Below are positions 9,949-21,252 of a stretch of DNA of 36,000 nucleotides, piece by piece; within the stretch, counting starts at the first letter, position 1, and every line of letters starts with the position of its first letter. A program made the position numbers and the translations under genes. The notes under the pieces were generated by a model. The model was not told where the DNA came from, searched no databases, and was given only the letters and a program-made list of their open reading frames with translations. The DNA is taken from positions 1,812,501 through 1,848,500 of the forward strand of contig NC_092576.1 in the NCBI RefSeq assembly GCF_037975245.1, in the 5' to 3' direction. The DNA comes from Apostichopus japonicus. Its lineage: Eukaryota > Echinodermata > Holothuroidea > Aspidochirotida > Stichopodidae.

Positions 9949-10550
9949 GCTCTAGCTTGCTGGGAATTGATGAACCCAGGGGAACAGAGAGATGGGGGTG
10001 AGGGGGGGTTTGCTTGCTGTAGCTTGCTGGGAATTGGGTGGACCTAGGAGGACAGAGGGGTGAGGAGGGGTGCTTGCTGGGAATCGGTGCACGGTCTAGG
10101 ACAGAGAGGAGGGGATGATTGCTCTAGCTTGCTGGTAATTTTGGATATGGAAAGACAGGAGGGTGGGGGAGGGCGGAATGCTCGCTTTAGCATGCTAATA
10201 AATGGTGGACGGAGAGAGGGTGGGGAGAGGGATGCTTGCTCTAGCATGCTAATAAGTGGTGGAAAGAAGGTGGGGAGAGGGATGCTTGCTCTAGCTTGTG
10301 CTGTGATTTGTGGAACCGAAAGGGGATAGAGATGGGGCTTCCTGCTTTAACTTGCTGGGAATTGATGAACTCAGGAGCACTGGGGGTTGGGGCATGCTTG
10401 CTTTAGCCTACTGTGGGAGGGGATAGAGATTGGGGTTACCTGCTAAGCTTGCTGGGAATTGGTACTGTACACCCAGGAGGACAGAGGTGTGGGGATGGGG
10501 GGGGGTATGCCGGCTCTAACTTGCTGGGAATTGGTGCACCCTGGAGGATT
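9949..10550 (+). repeat. G-rich minisatellite, about ten degenerate 45-65-bp units
   Basis: Each unit has a landmark close to GCTTGCTCTAGCTTGCTGG, then GAATTGRTG, then a purine/G-rich tail with runs of GGGG. Units vary in length and two carry a TAGCATGCTAATAA variant. The array begins about 50 bp inside intron 1 on the transcribed orientation. Repeated G-runs on the non-template strand could form G-quadruplexes or R-loops; that is inference. The 89- and 67-residue open frames across it are repeat artefacts. Confidence 0.85.
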
Positions 10551-12344
10551 GTACTGTATTCCATGCAGAACAATCTATAGATCTGTCCTCTGTTTGGTCT
10601 CATCAGAAACTTTTTCCATGGGGGGGGGGGTGGTTGATTGATGGGGAGGAGGGAGGGAGAAAGGACTAGTTCGTAGGGTTTCTAGGGGGATTGATAAGGT
10701 TTGAATTTTTGGGATTTTTCAGCTTTCTTCTATGCAGGTGTCACTATCAGTGTCACGTATGAATTGCTAGGTTTGGATGTTATAGGCATCGTTTGCTGCT
10801 CTCTTAACCGTCTCTTTGTCTTTACTGCACTTTTCCTCGTCTTCCTAACAAACTCGGCGACTAGCCTTACGGTACTTTCTGTACAATAGCACTGTGTCAA
10901 ACCTGTGAGGCATTGTACGGTAGGACTCTCAAAATTAGAGAATATGCCACACGGTCGGTCATCAGACCACACCTGTATCTGCAGTGACATAGATGTTTTA
11001 AAAGGCTAATACTTTTTTTGGTCTCACTAACAGCTCTATATGATTTATATTCAATAAGATTCAATAAGAAATGAAAGCAGTGTCAGTTAATGAGTAGGTC
11101 TACATTCTAACGCCTACAGTACAGTATGTAGGTACCTGTAAATAATAAAAAAATAAAAAAAAGTTACTGTATGTTCCATAAAAATACAGGCTTCAAAATT
11201 GAGGAATTCATGCATGTCCTGGACATTGAACTAAATTTCCTAAATAACAATACCTTGCCTCCCTTTCTCCCTTCCGCCTCCCCCCCCCACCCCCAAAAAA
11301 TGTGCCACTTTTGATGGACGGTTCCAGGATAATTCATGTGGTACAGGAAATGCTGCATACATATTACCTGTACGGTACCCTGCCAAAAATACGAAAGGGA
11401 TATCTGTTAACTGTCCCACTTTCTATTTATGGTTTGATAACTCATGTGGAAGTGGAATTGTATTCAGAAACTCTATTTTCCAACTATTTATGACAAAAGT
11501 AAAAAAAATAAAAACATACTGTAGACTTCTAAGTCTTGTGTTGGAATCTGTACAGCTTGTACTGTTGACCCAGTGTTAGCCTTTATTCACCTGTAACATG
11601 CTAATTACCAAACTTTTCATGAATTTTTCATACTTTAGGGTACTTTTAAAATGCAGGTTGTATATTAGATCTTTAATCAGCCAAGAATATGCTGAATTTG
11701 GTCAGTCAGGTTGGCACTTAATTGGCAATCAATTTGCATTAATTAATGAATGTAATTGTGGGACTACTAATCCATGTTTGCTGTCATTGTGACTATATGT
11801 ACATAAATGTATCTCTTAACCGTACCGTCTGTGAGAACCTAAAGTGTGTTACTTACTTTGTCCAGCACCCATGTATCATTCCATACGAACTCACCATAAT
11901 ATACAGTAGGCCCTATACTGTTTACATTTAACATACTGTACAGTATATATATGCACAGTATGTATGTGTAGACCTATAGATTGCAAGCAGTGTGCAGGGC
12001 TATGGCTTATAATCAGTGTCCTGGGAATTCTCACTGGACCCATGATTACAATGCAGGCTCTCTGGACAGTGATTGTTAGAGCTAGAGACTCTGTACACAG
12101 CCTATAGATGGTACTAGGGTAGTTATCATCTGCTGACCATACTGTGATTTGCTTCTCTCTTTCCTCTGTACCTCTCTAACTGTACCTGTCTGTCTCCTAC
12201 CTATTATATAGATGGCATCAATTTTGAGAAGGAAAACCAACAGCGGCAATTTGGCTAAAAAACGTTGACTTTTCATTTTCTGCCTATTTTCCTGTGTACA
12301 GTAAAAGGTGGATGCAAGGCAACCATGGTTCCCACTTGAGGAGG
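10551..12344. other. Intronic stretch, nothing recognised
   Basis: It contains a run of eleven G at about 10621-10631, a purine-rich patch just after it, an A-rich tract near 11147-11162 and a C-rich run near 11280-11295. No gene is supported. Confidence 0.55.
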
Positions 12345-12568
12345 AGGGTCTGGAACAGGGTCTGGAACAGGGGTTTGGAGAAGGGATCATGAGCTGGGGT
12401 CTTGAGCAGGGGTCATGAGCAGGGGTCATGAGCAGGGGTCTGGAGCAGGGATCTTGAGTGTGGGTCTTGAACGGGGATCTTGAGCGGGTATCGTGAGCGG
12501 GGATCTTGAGCGTGGGTCTTGAGCGGGGGTCTTGAGCAGGGGTCTTGAGGAAGGGTCGTGGGCAGGGG
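12345..12568 (+). repeat. 13-bp minisatellite, about 17 units
   Basis: The unit is close to GGTCTTGAGCAGG, with variants such as GGTCATGAGCAGG, GATCTTGAGCGGG and GGTCTGGAACAGG. On the minus strand it drives a 185-codon open frame rich in Pro, Arg, Ser and Asp with a 13-residue period (three 13-bp units). The periodicity follows the DNA unit and the flanking parts of the frame have no domain, so I treat the frame as spurious. Confidence 0.88.
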
Positions 12569-14380
12569 CTAATCATGGAGGCAAAGGTCATGCTCAAGAA
12601 TGGCCCAGCCAGACAAGCTAGCAGGTAATTTACTTGCACACTTAGCTGTTGTTCTTCTTTTGTTGCTATATGACTTGTGTGGTAGATTTGAGACTGGTAA
12701 GTATTTTATCATACTGTAGTGATTGTAAATACCCTAGACACATATAAGTACTATTGTACATACAGTATACTGTATGCTTAGGGAGATCAGTTTTGGAACA
12801 TAGCAGAGTTAAACACAATTGACAAGTCTGTGATCAGCTGAGCACTGGTTCTTGATTGGTTCATTATACATAATAAAGGACGATGGTAGGATCCGGAATC
12901 ACCTCAGGGCTCTCCGAGGGTAACTCATAAAGTAACAAAAAAAGTTCTGATGGGGATCACCCACCTGCAGCTACAGCTCCAGTACTTAGTACAGGTTATG
13001 AAACTAGATTCAGCAATTATAGTCAGGATCTGAAGTACATTACAGACTCTCCTTCCACTTCATTGCAGATTACAAATATCATAGAATTTATTGTCTATAT
13101 AACTGAAAGATAAAGAATTTGTGACTCAGTGATTTATTTGACATTGCATGATCATGGAATCAGAGACACTGGAGGCTGTACTCATGCGAGTCGCATGGGC
13201 GTAGGAGCCCAATTTGACTTTTGTTGTTGGGTGGGGGCAGCTGTAACTGTTTGCCTGAAAAACGTAGCCCATTGATATGGAAGGGCATACTGGTGAGATC
13301 CCCCCCCCCTCTTCTTTGAGCATTTTTTTTACTAAATTAAGGGTGCTTAGATGCATAATGGTGTTACTATTGGAAGTAAATATTGTTAGGTTAATCTACC
13401 AATATATTTCTGTATAATGTTGACAACATCAATGTCAGATTAGACGTTGCAAGCTTAGAATGTTAGTGTAATTATGAGTGTACTATATGTAGTCATCATA
13501 CTATATGTACGTAAAGTATACTATATGTAGTCAGCAGGCCATCCTTTTCCATCGATAATGCGATATAAAATATAAATTTGTTGCAAGAAAATCGAAGTTG
13601 GAATTGATTTTGAATATATAGCAGACTCTACAGTGTACTGTAACATGCGGTAGTTCACTGTACTGTTTGTTACCTTGTAGTTAAATGTACTGTAAGCATG
13701 TTTTTTAACAACTCGTACACCGTATCCTTTTTGGAATGTTTTCAGAGCAAATCATAGGTCAATTTCTATAATAAAGTTATTTTTGGTTCAGTTTTGAAGT
13801 CACATACATGTTTGGATCATGGAGACATTGTTAGCGGATGCCTGCTTAAGAGTACATACAAGTATACAGGAATGTAAAGAATACAATTGTAGAAAGTAGG
13901 TTGATAAGGTGTTGTTCCCAGACACACATAGAGAGAGGAGAGAGAGAATAAACAAGCCAATATCACGTAGGTCTCAGAATCAGGGGGGCAAAATTTGCTG
14001 TGAGAAAGAGTTCTTCTGCTATGGTTTAAAAACATAATATTACCAATCTCAAGTAACAGACATCCTGTAGGTAGGTAGGTTACTGTAATAAAATATGTCA
14101 ACTGTTGGTCTAACTGTTCACTTTATATATTTTATGTGTGTAGAACCTGTAGACCTGTGTACTATCGCAGAGGGTGGTTGTTTACAGCAGTTTCAGCATC
14201 TAGGGATAGTCTCCGCCCCTATCTCAATCTTTACCGTGTGACTGTGATCATGGCGGCCCTTTGCATTATATGTTTAGTGCAGTGTGATGATCATGGTTCC
14301 CAAAAGAGCAGATATTTAAAGAAAAAAGAGGATCTTATATGCAAAATGCAGAGTAGTTAGACAGACACGTGCAAATATAG
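12569..14380. other. Intronic stretch, nothing recognised
   Basis: A C-rich run near 13299-13310 followed by CTTCTTTGAGCATTTT resembles the segment near 20830-20855, suggesting a dispersed repeat. I see no gene. Confidence 0.5.
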
Positions 14381-14408
14381 TACAGTACACAGTAAAGTAC
14401 ACAGTAAA

Positions 14409-14758
14409 GCACAGTAAGGTATACAGTATAGCACACTATAGTACTGCACAGTACGGTATACAGTATAGCACACTATATATATAGTACTGCACAGTACGGT
14501 ATACAGTATAGCACACTATATATATAGTACTGCACAGTACGGTATACAGTATAGCACACTATATAGTACTGCACAGTACGGTATACAGTATAGCACACTA
14601 TATATATAGTACTGCACAGTACGGTATACAGTATAGCACACTATATAGTACTGCACAGTACGGTATACAGTATAGCACACTATATAGTACTGCACAGTAC
14701 GGTATACAGTATAGCACACTATATAGTACTGCACAGTACGGTATACAGTATAGCACAC
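14409..14758. repeat. Tandem array of nine 39/43-bp units
   Basis: Units start at 14409, 14446, 14489, 14532, 14571, 14614, 14653, 14692 and 14731 and begin GCACAGTACGGTATACAG (the first has AAGG in place of ACGG). The 39- and 43-bp classes differ only in the length of an internal (TA)n. The copies are nearly identical, implying recent expansion or homogenisation. Minus-strand open frames of about 110 codons here (rich in Tyr, Cys, Val and Leu) exist only because the unit lacks stops. Confidence 0.93.
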
Positions 14759-15660
14759 AGTAAACATTATGTACAGAACACAGTACAGCACACAGTACAG
14801 TATACAGAACACTACACAGCACAACACAGTACAGTACAGCACAGTACACAATAAAGTACACAGTACAGTATACAGTACAGTACACTATATAGTACTGCAC
14901 AGTACAGCACACAGTACAGTACAGCACACAGTACAGTACAGCACACAGTACAGTACAGTATATAGAACACTACACAGTATAGCACAACACAGTACAGTAC
15001 AGCACAGTACACAATAAAGTACACAGTAAAGTATGCAGTACAGCACAGTACAGTACAGTATATAGAACACTACACAGTATAGCACAACGCAGTACAGTAC
15101 AGCACAGTACACAATAAAGTACACAGTACAGTATACAGTACAGTACACTATATAGAACTGCACAGTACAGCACAGTATAGCACACAGTACAGTACAGCAC
15201 ACAGTACAGTACAGCACACAGTACAGCACAGTATATAGAACACTACACAGTATAGCACAACACAGTACAGTACAGCACAGTACACAATAAAGTACACAGT
15301 AAAGTATGCAGTACAGCACAGTACAGTACACTATATAGTACAGCACAGTATACAGTACAGCACAGTATACAGTACAGCACAGTACACTATAGTACAGTAC
15401 AGCTCAGTACAGTATAGCACACAGTATATACTGTACAGCACACAGTACAGTACAGTATATAGTACACTACATAGTGTAGCACAACACAGTACAGTACAGC
15501 ACAGTACACAATAAAGTACACAGTACAGTATACAGTACAGTACAGCACAGTACACTATATAGTACAGCACAGTATACAGTACAGTACACTACTGTATTTA
15601 GTACAGCACAGTACAGCTCAGTACACAGTCAAGTGCACAGTACAATACATAGTACACAGT
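14759..15660. repeat. Higher-order CAGTACA-rich satellite-like array
   Basis: It is built almost entirely from the words CAGTACAGCA, CAGTACA, CAGTATA and CACAGTA. A longer block with ACACTACACAG, then CACAACACAGTACAGTACAG, then CACAATAAAGTACACAG recurs near 14809, 14967, 15069, 15239 and 15462, giving higher-order periods between about 100 and 220 bp. It follows directly on the 39/43-bp array. The 153-codon minus-strand frame is low-complexity (Tyr, Cys, Val, Leu) and is not a gene. Confidence 0.88.
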
Positions 15661-16439
15661 ATACCAATTGTAAATGTACGTATGTATATATCAAGGCAGT
15701 TTACATTTACTACAGTATGTATGTATTATACAGGCTAGGGCATCCACACAGGACACATCCTTAGTCAGCACAGTTTGAAATTAAAGCAGACAATGTTAGC
15801 CAAGGTTTCCAGACATTATTGAGACTCTAGTGTCTCTTAGAGACTGCATCCTTCACCTAACAAGGTAACTGTTATGTAACATGCAGATTACTGTCTATCT
15901 TTTGTTTGGGTTGGCCATGAATTTTAAGGAATGGGTCGGTTGCTGGACATGGAAGATTCTGCAAAGTATTAACTTTAATAGGAATTAAGAGGCGTCCCTT
16001 GCTGGCATCTTGCTTCAGGGGGCTCTTCCCAAATTCTAGATATGCCTGCTTAAATTTGCCACTTTTCGATCCTAAATTAAGCCTGCACTATATATGTGTT
16101 TCTGTGTGGTTCTGCCTCTAGTACTGTACTGTACGTGAGAGAGCTGTACAAAGTATTCCAAGTGGCGGTTTAGGGTTGGTTGAGTTAGACTTTAATTGAC
16201 TTTGAGATGAGATGCTTTGAATGTGATGTACCAGGTTGGGGGAAGGAGCAGATTTGACCAATTGTAGGTCTTTATTTATATGGCATATATATGAGCAGAT
16301 GTTCTGCAAAGTTTCAAATCGTATGTATACAAAGAGTCCGTTCATGGTAAATCTGCTTGCTATCGCTTGCTGTAAAGGTCTGTCTACTACACATTGGGAG
16401 TTGCCATGAACTATTGATATTAAAGAGACAAGGGTTCAG
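15661..16439. other. Intronic stretch, nothing recognised
   Basis: Unique-looking AT-rich sequence with no gene, RNA or repeat that I can support. Confidence 0.5.
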
Positions 16440-16665
16440 AGCCTTCTATAACTGCTATGCAAAATTTTGAATACAAAAAATTTATGATTTTATAGGGCCC
16501 CATTGGAAATGGGCCGACCTTCTGTCAGCCTAATGGGTTTAACTCCTGTTACTCTTTTTGTTCTTTTCAATTCCGTCCTATTTGTCTTTTACTGTATGTC
16601 TTTGTAATATTTTTGTATTTTGAACAATCTGAGTGCGAATAAAATAAAATAAAATCAATTCAATA
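16440..16665 (+). mobile_element. Probable 3' tail of a non-LTR retroelement
   Basis: The segment ends in T-rich sequence, then TTGTATTTTGAACAA, then GAATAAAATAAAATAAAAT. Such a tandem (AATAA) tail after a T-rich 3' untranslated region is typical of 5'-truncated LINE copies. No reverse-transcriptase coding is present, and the 5' limit is a guess. Confidence 0.45.
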
Positions 16666-17265
16666 CACTGTATTTAACCCCAACCCAAAATCTTAGACAT
16701 GTATATACTTTAAGAAATGTCAAAAACAACTGTCACACATATTAACAATATATATGTGTACACAGACACAATCACACACACACATACTATTATACTGTAC
16801 ATTGTGGCATTTGTAAACATTAATACCAGATACTAACAATGACTCTATGTACAATAGTAAAGCAGCTTTTTGACAGTTGGCCTACATCATGTATACTCTA
16901 CTACAACAGGCAATGATTTCGATGAAGGTCTCCAGACAGCATGCTAATTCCCTATTGGCCTGCACTGTATATGTATGTATATCAGTCACCCTATCTGCTC
17001 CATCCTAAGGTAACTATTATGTAATCAGAAGGCCATGAATTAGTCTGAGTTTCCAGGAAGAACATATTAAAGCAACATATATCTAGGTTATAATGTTATG
17101 TACCTTAAATTCTGGTCAAAACATAAATTAGACTTCAGGAAACTTCACCAAATTTTCTATATTTACTACAAAACATGAATTCTCAGAGTTGTAGCTGTAA
17201 GCCTTCAGAATGGTCAGTAGATTTGAAAGGAAGATGAAGAGGGTGTTGATCCTGAAGAGACTCTG
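16666..17265. other. Intronic stretch, nothing recognised
   Basis: It contains a short CACACA microsatellite near 16770-16785 and no supported gene. Confidence 0.5.
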
Positions 17266-17335
17266 TGGGGGAGGGGGAAGGGAGAGGGAGGGGGAGGCAG
17301 GGAGGGGAAGGGAGAGGGAGAGGGGGGAAAAGGGA
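17266..17335 (+). repeat. Polypurine G-rich tract
   Basis: About 70 bases that are almost all purine, with many GGG to GGGGGG runs separated by A. Such a tract can form G-quadruplex or triplex structures. It is followed by about 270 bp with nothing recognised. Confidence 0.8.
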
Positions 17336-17609
17336 ATGCAGTGCTAAAATGTTACCAAGTACATAGGCTACATAGATTAGAATGCATTATTAAGTTGATG
17401 GTATGTTACAAAGTCAAGTGAATCATTGTTAATTGGTGCGAGTGATAGTGTTTGCTATCTTAAAGACGGTCGCCGTTTCTTATTTGTCTAATTACAGTGT
17501 GCATACACAGTACTGGACATGTATGTTAATTGGGGAATAATTTACTGTTCATTCATACTTAGTAAAGATTCCTAAATCCTATTGGTCCATTCAGGTCAGC
17601 TGACGGTGG

Positions 17610-17631
17610 TTAATCCTGTGAGTAACGCACG
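17610..17631 (+). repeat. Solo partial arm of the nearby foldback element
   Basis: TTAATCCTGTGAGTAACGCA and the following two bases match the right arm of the foldback element at about 17852-17873. It lies about 125 bp before the foldback element, so it may be a truncated second copy. Confidence 0.7.
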
Positions 17632-17734
17632 GGAAAATTACGGGGCATCACTTTAATAAATCTTTGGTTATCAGGTAACCAAAAATGTTTTGTTTTATGA
17701 TTTTTCCCCCACACAAATGGTAGTGTATGAATGA

Positions 17735-17896
17735 AAGGGGTTAATGAACGGTCTAGCGTGCGTTACTCACATGATTAATGCACTTAATGCTATCGCTGGA
17801 TGCACTCGGGCTCCGCCCTCGTGCATCGCTTGCATTATCCCCCGATCGTGCATTAATCCTGTGAGTAACGCACGCTAGACCGTTGATTAACCCCTT
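17735..17896. mobile_element. 162-bp foldback element (MITE-like) with 49-bp inverted arms
   Basis: The left arm 17735-17783 starts AAGGGGTTAATGAACGG. It pairs with the right arm 17848-17896, which ends AACCCCTT, over 49 bp with two mismatches. The 64-bp centre holds another imperfect hairpin, GATGCACTCGGGC against GCCCTCGTGCATC (17799-17827). The whole unit is more CpG-rich than its surroundings. No coding is possible at this size. A convincing target duplication is not obvious, so the MITE label is inference; a locally formed cruciform repeat is the alternative. Confidence 0.82.
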
Positions 17897-18976
17897 ATTA
17901 ATAGACACTTTGTGTGCAATAGTATTGTCAGGTAGTTAATGGAAATCCCTATCGTGATGGAGATGGCACTGTATGTGTACAGTATATACTGTATATACAG
18001 TTTGTACTGTATGTATACGGTATATATGTATGTACATGTATACAAATGTACTGGTACTATTAACACCTTCAGTAGGGTTGTATCCTATATATTGAAAGTG
18101 CAACCGAATGCTTTAATGAATTTCATTCATCGTTCATTTTCTCTCCCCCCGTGTTGCTTTAATAAATTGTCCTTGCATAGCATGAATAAGGATTCTGTCT
18201 CTGAGCTGCTGTCTGGAAAGTTAGGATCTCTTCATCAATTGATACAGGTCTGGAGAACTTTCAATAATTTATCAATCAACAATAGAAATCATAGAAATGT
18301 TAAGATTGCTGAATTATACTTAGTATGGCATAATTCACAGAGCTAGCCTAATTTCATGTGTTCATGCTCATGTTTCATATAACGTACCTAGGAAAAAAGC
18401 CAAATTTAAGAGTATACTTAGTATTATATATAACAAATGTTGAGACATATATATTTTTGCATCTTGTGTTACTGTGTACTTGTCTATATCTACAATATGT
18501 TAGAAAGAATGATGAATTGAATTTCAGTCAATTTTGCATTCTTGCTAAATTGTACTTAATATATAAATGGCATTCATAGGTACTAGCTGAATTTCCTACT
18601 GAAGCCATGTTTCATACAGGCTTGAAGGAAGAAAGAAGAAAGAATAATATCCATATTCAGTGTACATAATTTGAGACAATCATCTTTTCAGTTAGAATAT
18701 TGTGTACATAGATCTATGTACATTAGAAAGGGTGTTAACTATTGAATTTATGTTAATTAAGTTGTACTTGTGTAAATAGTAAATTTACTATGCTCCTAGC
18801 TAACCTGTCTCCTCACAGCCTCAGCACACTCTCCTTCTACCTCAAGTGTATAAGTGAACTGGTAAACCACCTAACATTGTGCGTGTTTAGAACATGTTGG
18901 TTATTCGACTATGGCAGTTTGTATCTGCTCGAATCTTACAGAACTGTTGTAATCAGGACCTCTTTCTGTGATTATT
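17897..18976. other. Intronic stretch with weak local duplications
   Basis: A 135-codon open frame at 17939-18346 begins in TACTGTATATACAG-rich repeat and shows no domain, so I do not call it a gene. Segments near 18305-18375 and 18535-18620 look weakly related (GCTGAATTATACTTAGTAT against GCTAAATTGTACTTAATAT). A segment near 18791-18840 resembles 35773-35818. Confidence 0.45.
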
Positions 18977-19170
18977 GAATAATAATAATAATAATATAAT
19001 AATAAAATAATAATAAAATAAAATAATAATAAAAATAAAAAAAAAATAAAAAATAAAATAATAAAATAATAAAAAATAATAATAATAAATAAAATAATAA
19101 TAATAAATGAGACTTATATAGCGCCAAATCAGTAAACAAAAGTTACTGCTCAAAGCGCTTTACAAAGAAA
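18977..19170 (+). mobile_element. AAT-rich microsatellite joined to a short SINE-like end
   Basis: About 130 bp of AATAAT and AAAATAAT runs lead into GACTTATATAGCGCC, and about 30 bp later CTCAAAGCGCTTTACAAAG. The paired TATAGCGCC and AGCGCTTTACA landmarks after an AAT run are a common retroposed-element end in marine invertebrates (recalled, not searched). The minus-strand frame rich in Tyr and Phe here is low-complexity. Confidence 0.6.
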
Positions 19171-21116
19171 GTAAATGAAGAGGCAGATCCTTAGACCAAC
19201 TGTACTGTGTGCAGCTCGATACATGATGGCAAATATAAATGGCAAATGTAAATGACAAATATAATGGGAAAATCACATACCTGTAGCTACTGTACTACAG
19301 GTACCTGTTTTGACACTACTCATGTGTGTAATCACTGTATGTCGTAAAGGGTCATTTGAACGGACAGACGCACAGCTGTTGTACAGGAGGCCTACTAACC
19401 TGCTGCAAGCAGTACTATATATTTAGAATTTTCTGTATATATTTTCATCTTTGCTGCATAGTCAGTACTGTACGTTACACATTAACAGGTATGTCACACA
19501 TGTACTTACATTACATGTCTGTTCAAAACAAAAACAAATCCACCTTTCATCGAATTACTGTGACAAGTTACTGCTTTGTTTGAGATTTGGGAAATTAATG
19601 GTAAAGTATGCTGTATGGGCCCCAAATATATGCTAGATATTCAAATATGGTCACCTTTAGTTTGGTCAAAATTCTTAAACTGGTTTTTATTACAACCTTC
19701 GAGGAAATATTCCTCACTGGGACATTCAGCCATCTTGTGTGTTTCTTAAAAATGTCTGAGAACAATTTTGGAGAGTTAAAGACCTCCAGGAAAGTACCTT
19801 TTGAAAACTTCTAGCAATTATAGCGTGTTATAATTTGGGGCCTATACTGACTACCTCTTAAGTTACGTGATATTGTAAAACTTTTTATATATTTCAATCC
19901 AGGTGAATTTTTTTCATTATAATTATTTTTTTTGACAGCATGGTGAAAGAGGAATTTATATTTGTGGCATTCAGATAAAATTTGTATTCCCCTGAACTGT
20001 ACCGTAAATTTACTTTCAGAACCCAGTTCATACAATCAGTACAACAGTACTATAGACACTGTTAAGTAATATGGTGTCAATGTGAAAGAAAAGGTCTTTA
20101 TCGTACAGTATACTGTACATACATTACTGTATGACTGTACATACTTATATAATTTACATATATATTTAGTGGCTGTGTCAATGGTGAATATATGTCAGCT
20201 AGATGTGTGTACAGCATATAGAGATCCGATACTACAGTGAGTTGCCAAAGATATTTCCCTCTGTTTGACCCCTTGTACAACTTTGTGAATTTCGTTTTTT
20301 TGTCAATTTAATAGAGGAGTTGAATATATGCCAACAAATCTCAAAAGTTTATTTGAGGTTCAATCCAAAGAAAAAGGAAAACGGGGTGAAAACAAGTTAA
20401 GATCAGTCATACTGGAATTTCAACCTTTAACATACTGTATATCACCATATAGTTTCCCTTTCTGGTAAATGTGCTAGATTACTCACAAGAGACCACCTGC
20501 ATGGAATAGGATATATAGGCAGTGTGTAGCAATATACACATGTACAGTATTGTATGGTCATTATGTACAGTACTTAGTGGGTGTGGGTTCAAACCAAAAC
20601 TATTTGAACAAAAGAGAAAGTACTGTAGCAAGGGGTGGAATTTGAATAATTCAATAACATGTCAATAATTACTAGAAAGTTGGATGTAAGGTATTTGTGT
20701 CAAATGATCCTTGGTTTGAGCATACTGTGCATACAGTAAAGGTGACCAGAGTGTTTTAATAGAGATCTGGGACAGAATGTTGAAGATGGAATGTGTGGTG
20801 TGGGGAAGAGGTCTATGGGGAGTGGGTCCACCTCTCCTCCCCTTTGAGAATTTTATTTGCATTCCTATAGGTCCTCAGATGCATGGTGATAATGTTTTTC
20901 TTTCAAAAATGTGTCTCTTTTTGTGTTAACAAACTGGAGTAAAAATATTTTCTACTTATTTGTATTTCATGGGCTTGTGGTTCTTGCCACATTTCTTAGA
21001 TTTTGGAATATTTTTCTCCAAGAATGTAATTTAATTATTGTTATTGCCGGGCGGTTAACTTGTAACTATAGTGGTAGTTTGGTAGAGCACAGACATGACA
21101 TACAATCAACAGCTCT
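19171..21116. other. Intronic stretch, nothing recognised
   Basis: Several open frames of 60-75 codons occur on both strands without domain signatures. A GGTTCAAACC motif at 20588-20597 resembles a tRNA B box, but no cloverleaf surrounds it. Confidence 0.5.
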
Positions 21117-21236
21117 AGTAGGATAGGGCCACCCTACATTGTATAGTAGGATAGGGCTACCCTACATTGTATAGTAGGATAGGGCTACCCTACATTGTAT
21201 AGTAGGATAGGGCTATCCTACATTGTATAGTAGGGG
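21117..21236 (+). repeat. Four tandem 28-bp units, each with an inverted repeat
   Basis: Units start at 21117, 21145, 21173 and 21201. Each reads AGTAGGATAGGGCTACCCTA and then CATTGTAT, with single-base variants. GTAGG and CCTAC within each unit can pair, so the transcript would form a row of small hairpins. The array is followed by a G-rich segment at 21230-21252. Confidence 0.92.
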
Positions 21237-21252
21237 GGTGTGGGGGTGAGGG

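Noticed and set aside
12082-12639. 185-codon minus-strand frame rich in Pro, Arg and Asp
   Set aside because: Its repeats reflect the 13-bp minisatellite, and the non-repeat ends have no domain or homology that I recognise.
14885-15346. 153-codon minus-strand open frame rich in Tyr, Cys, Val and Leu
   Set aside because: It lies wholly in the CAGTACA-rich array; it exists because the repeat lacks stops on that strand, and several overlapping frames look alike.
14409-15660. CRISPR array or integron-like array
   Set aside because: The units are contiguous tandem repeats without unique spacers, and the setting is eukaryotic.
17939-18346. 135-codon forward frame
   Set aside because: The N-terminal third is low-complexity Tyr-rich repeat translation and the rest shows no known domain or splice context.
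20585-20600. tRNA B-box-like GGTTCAAACC
   Set aside because: No A box at the right distance and no cloverleaf stems around it.
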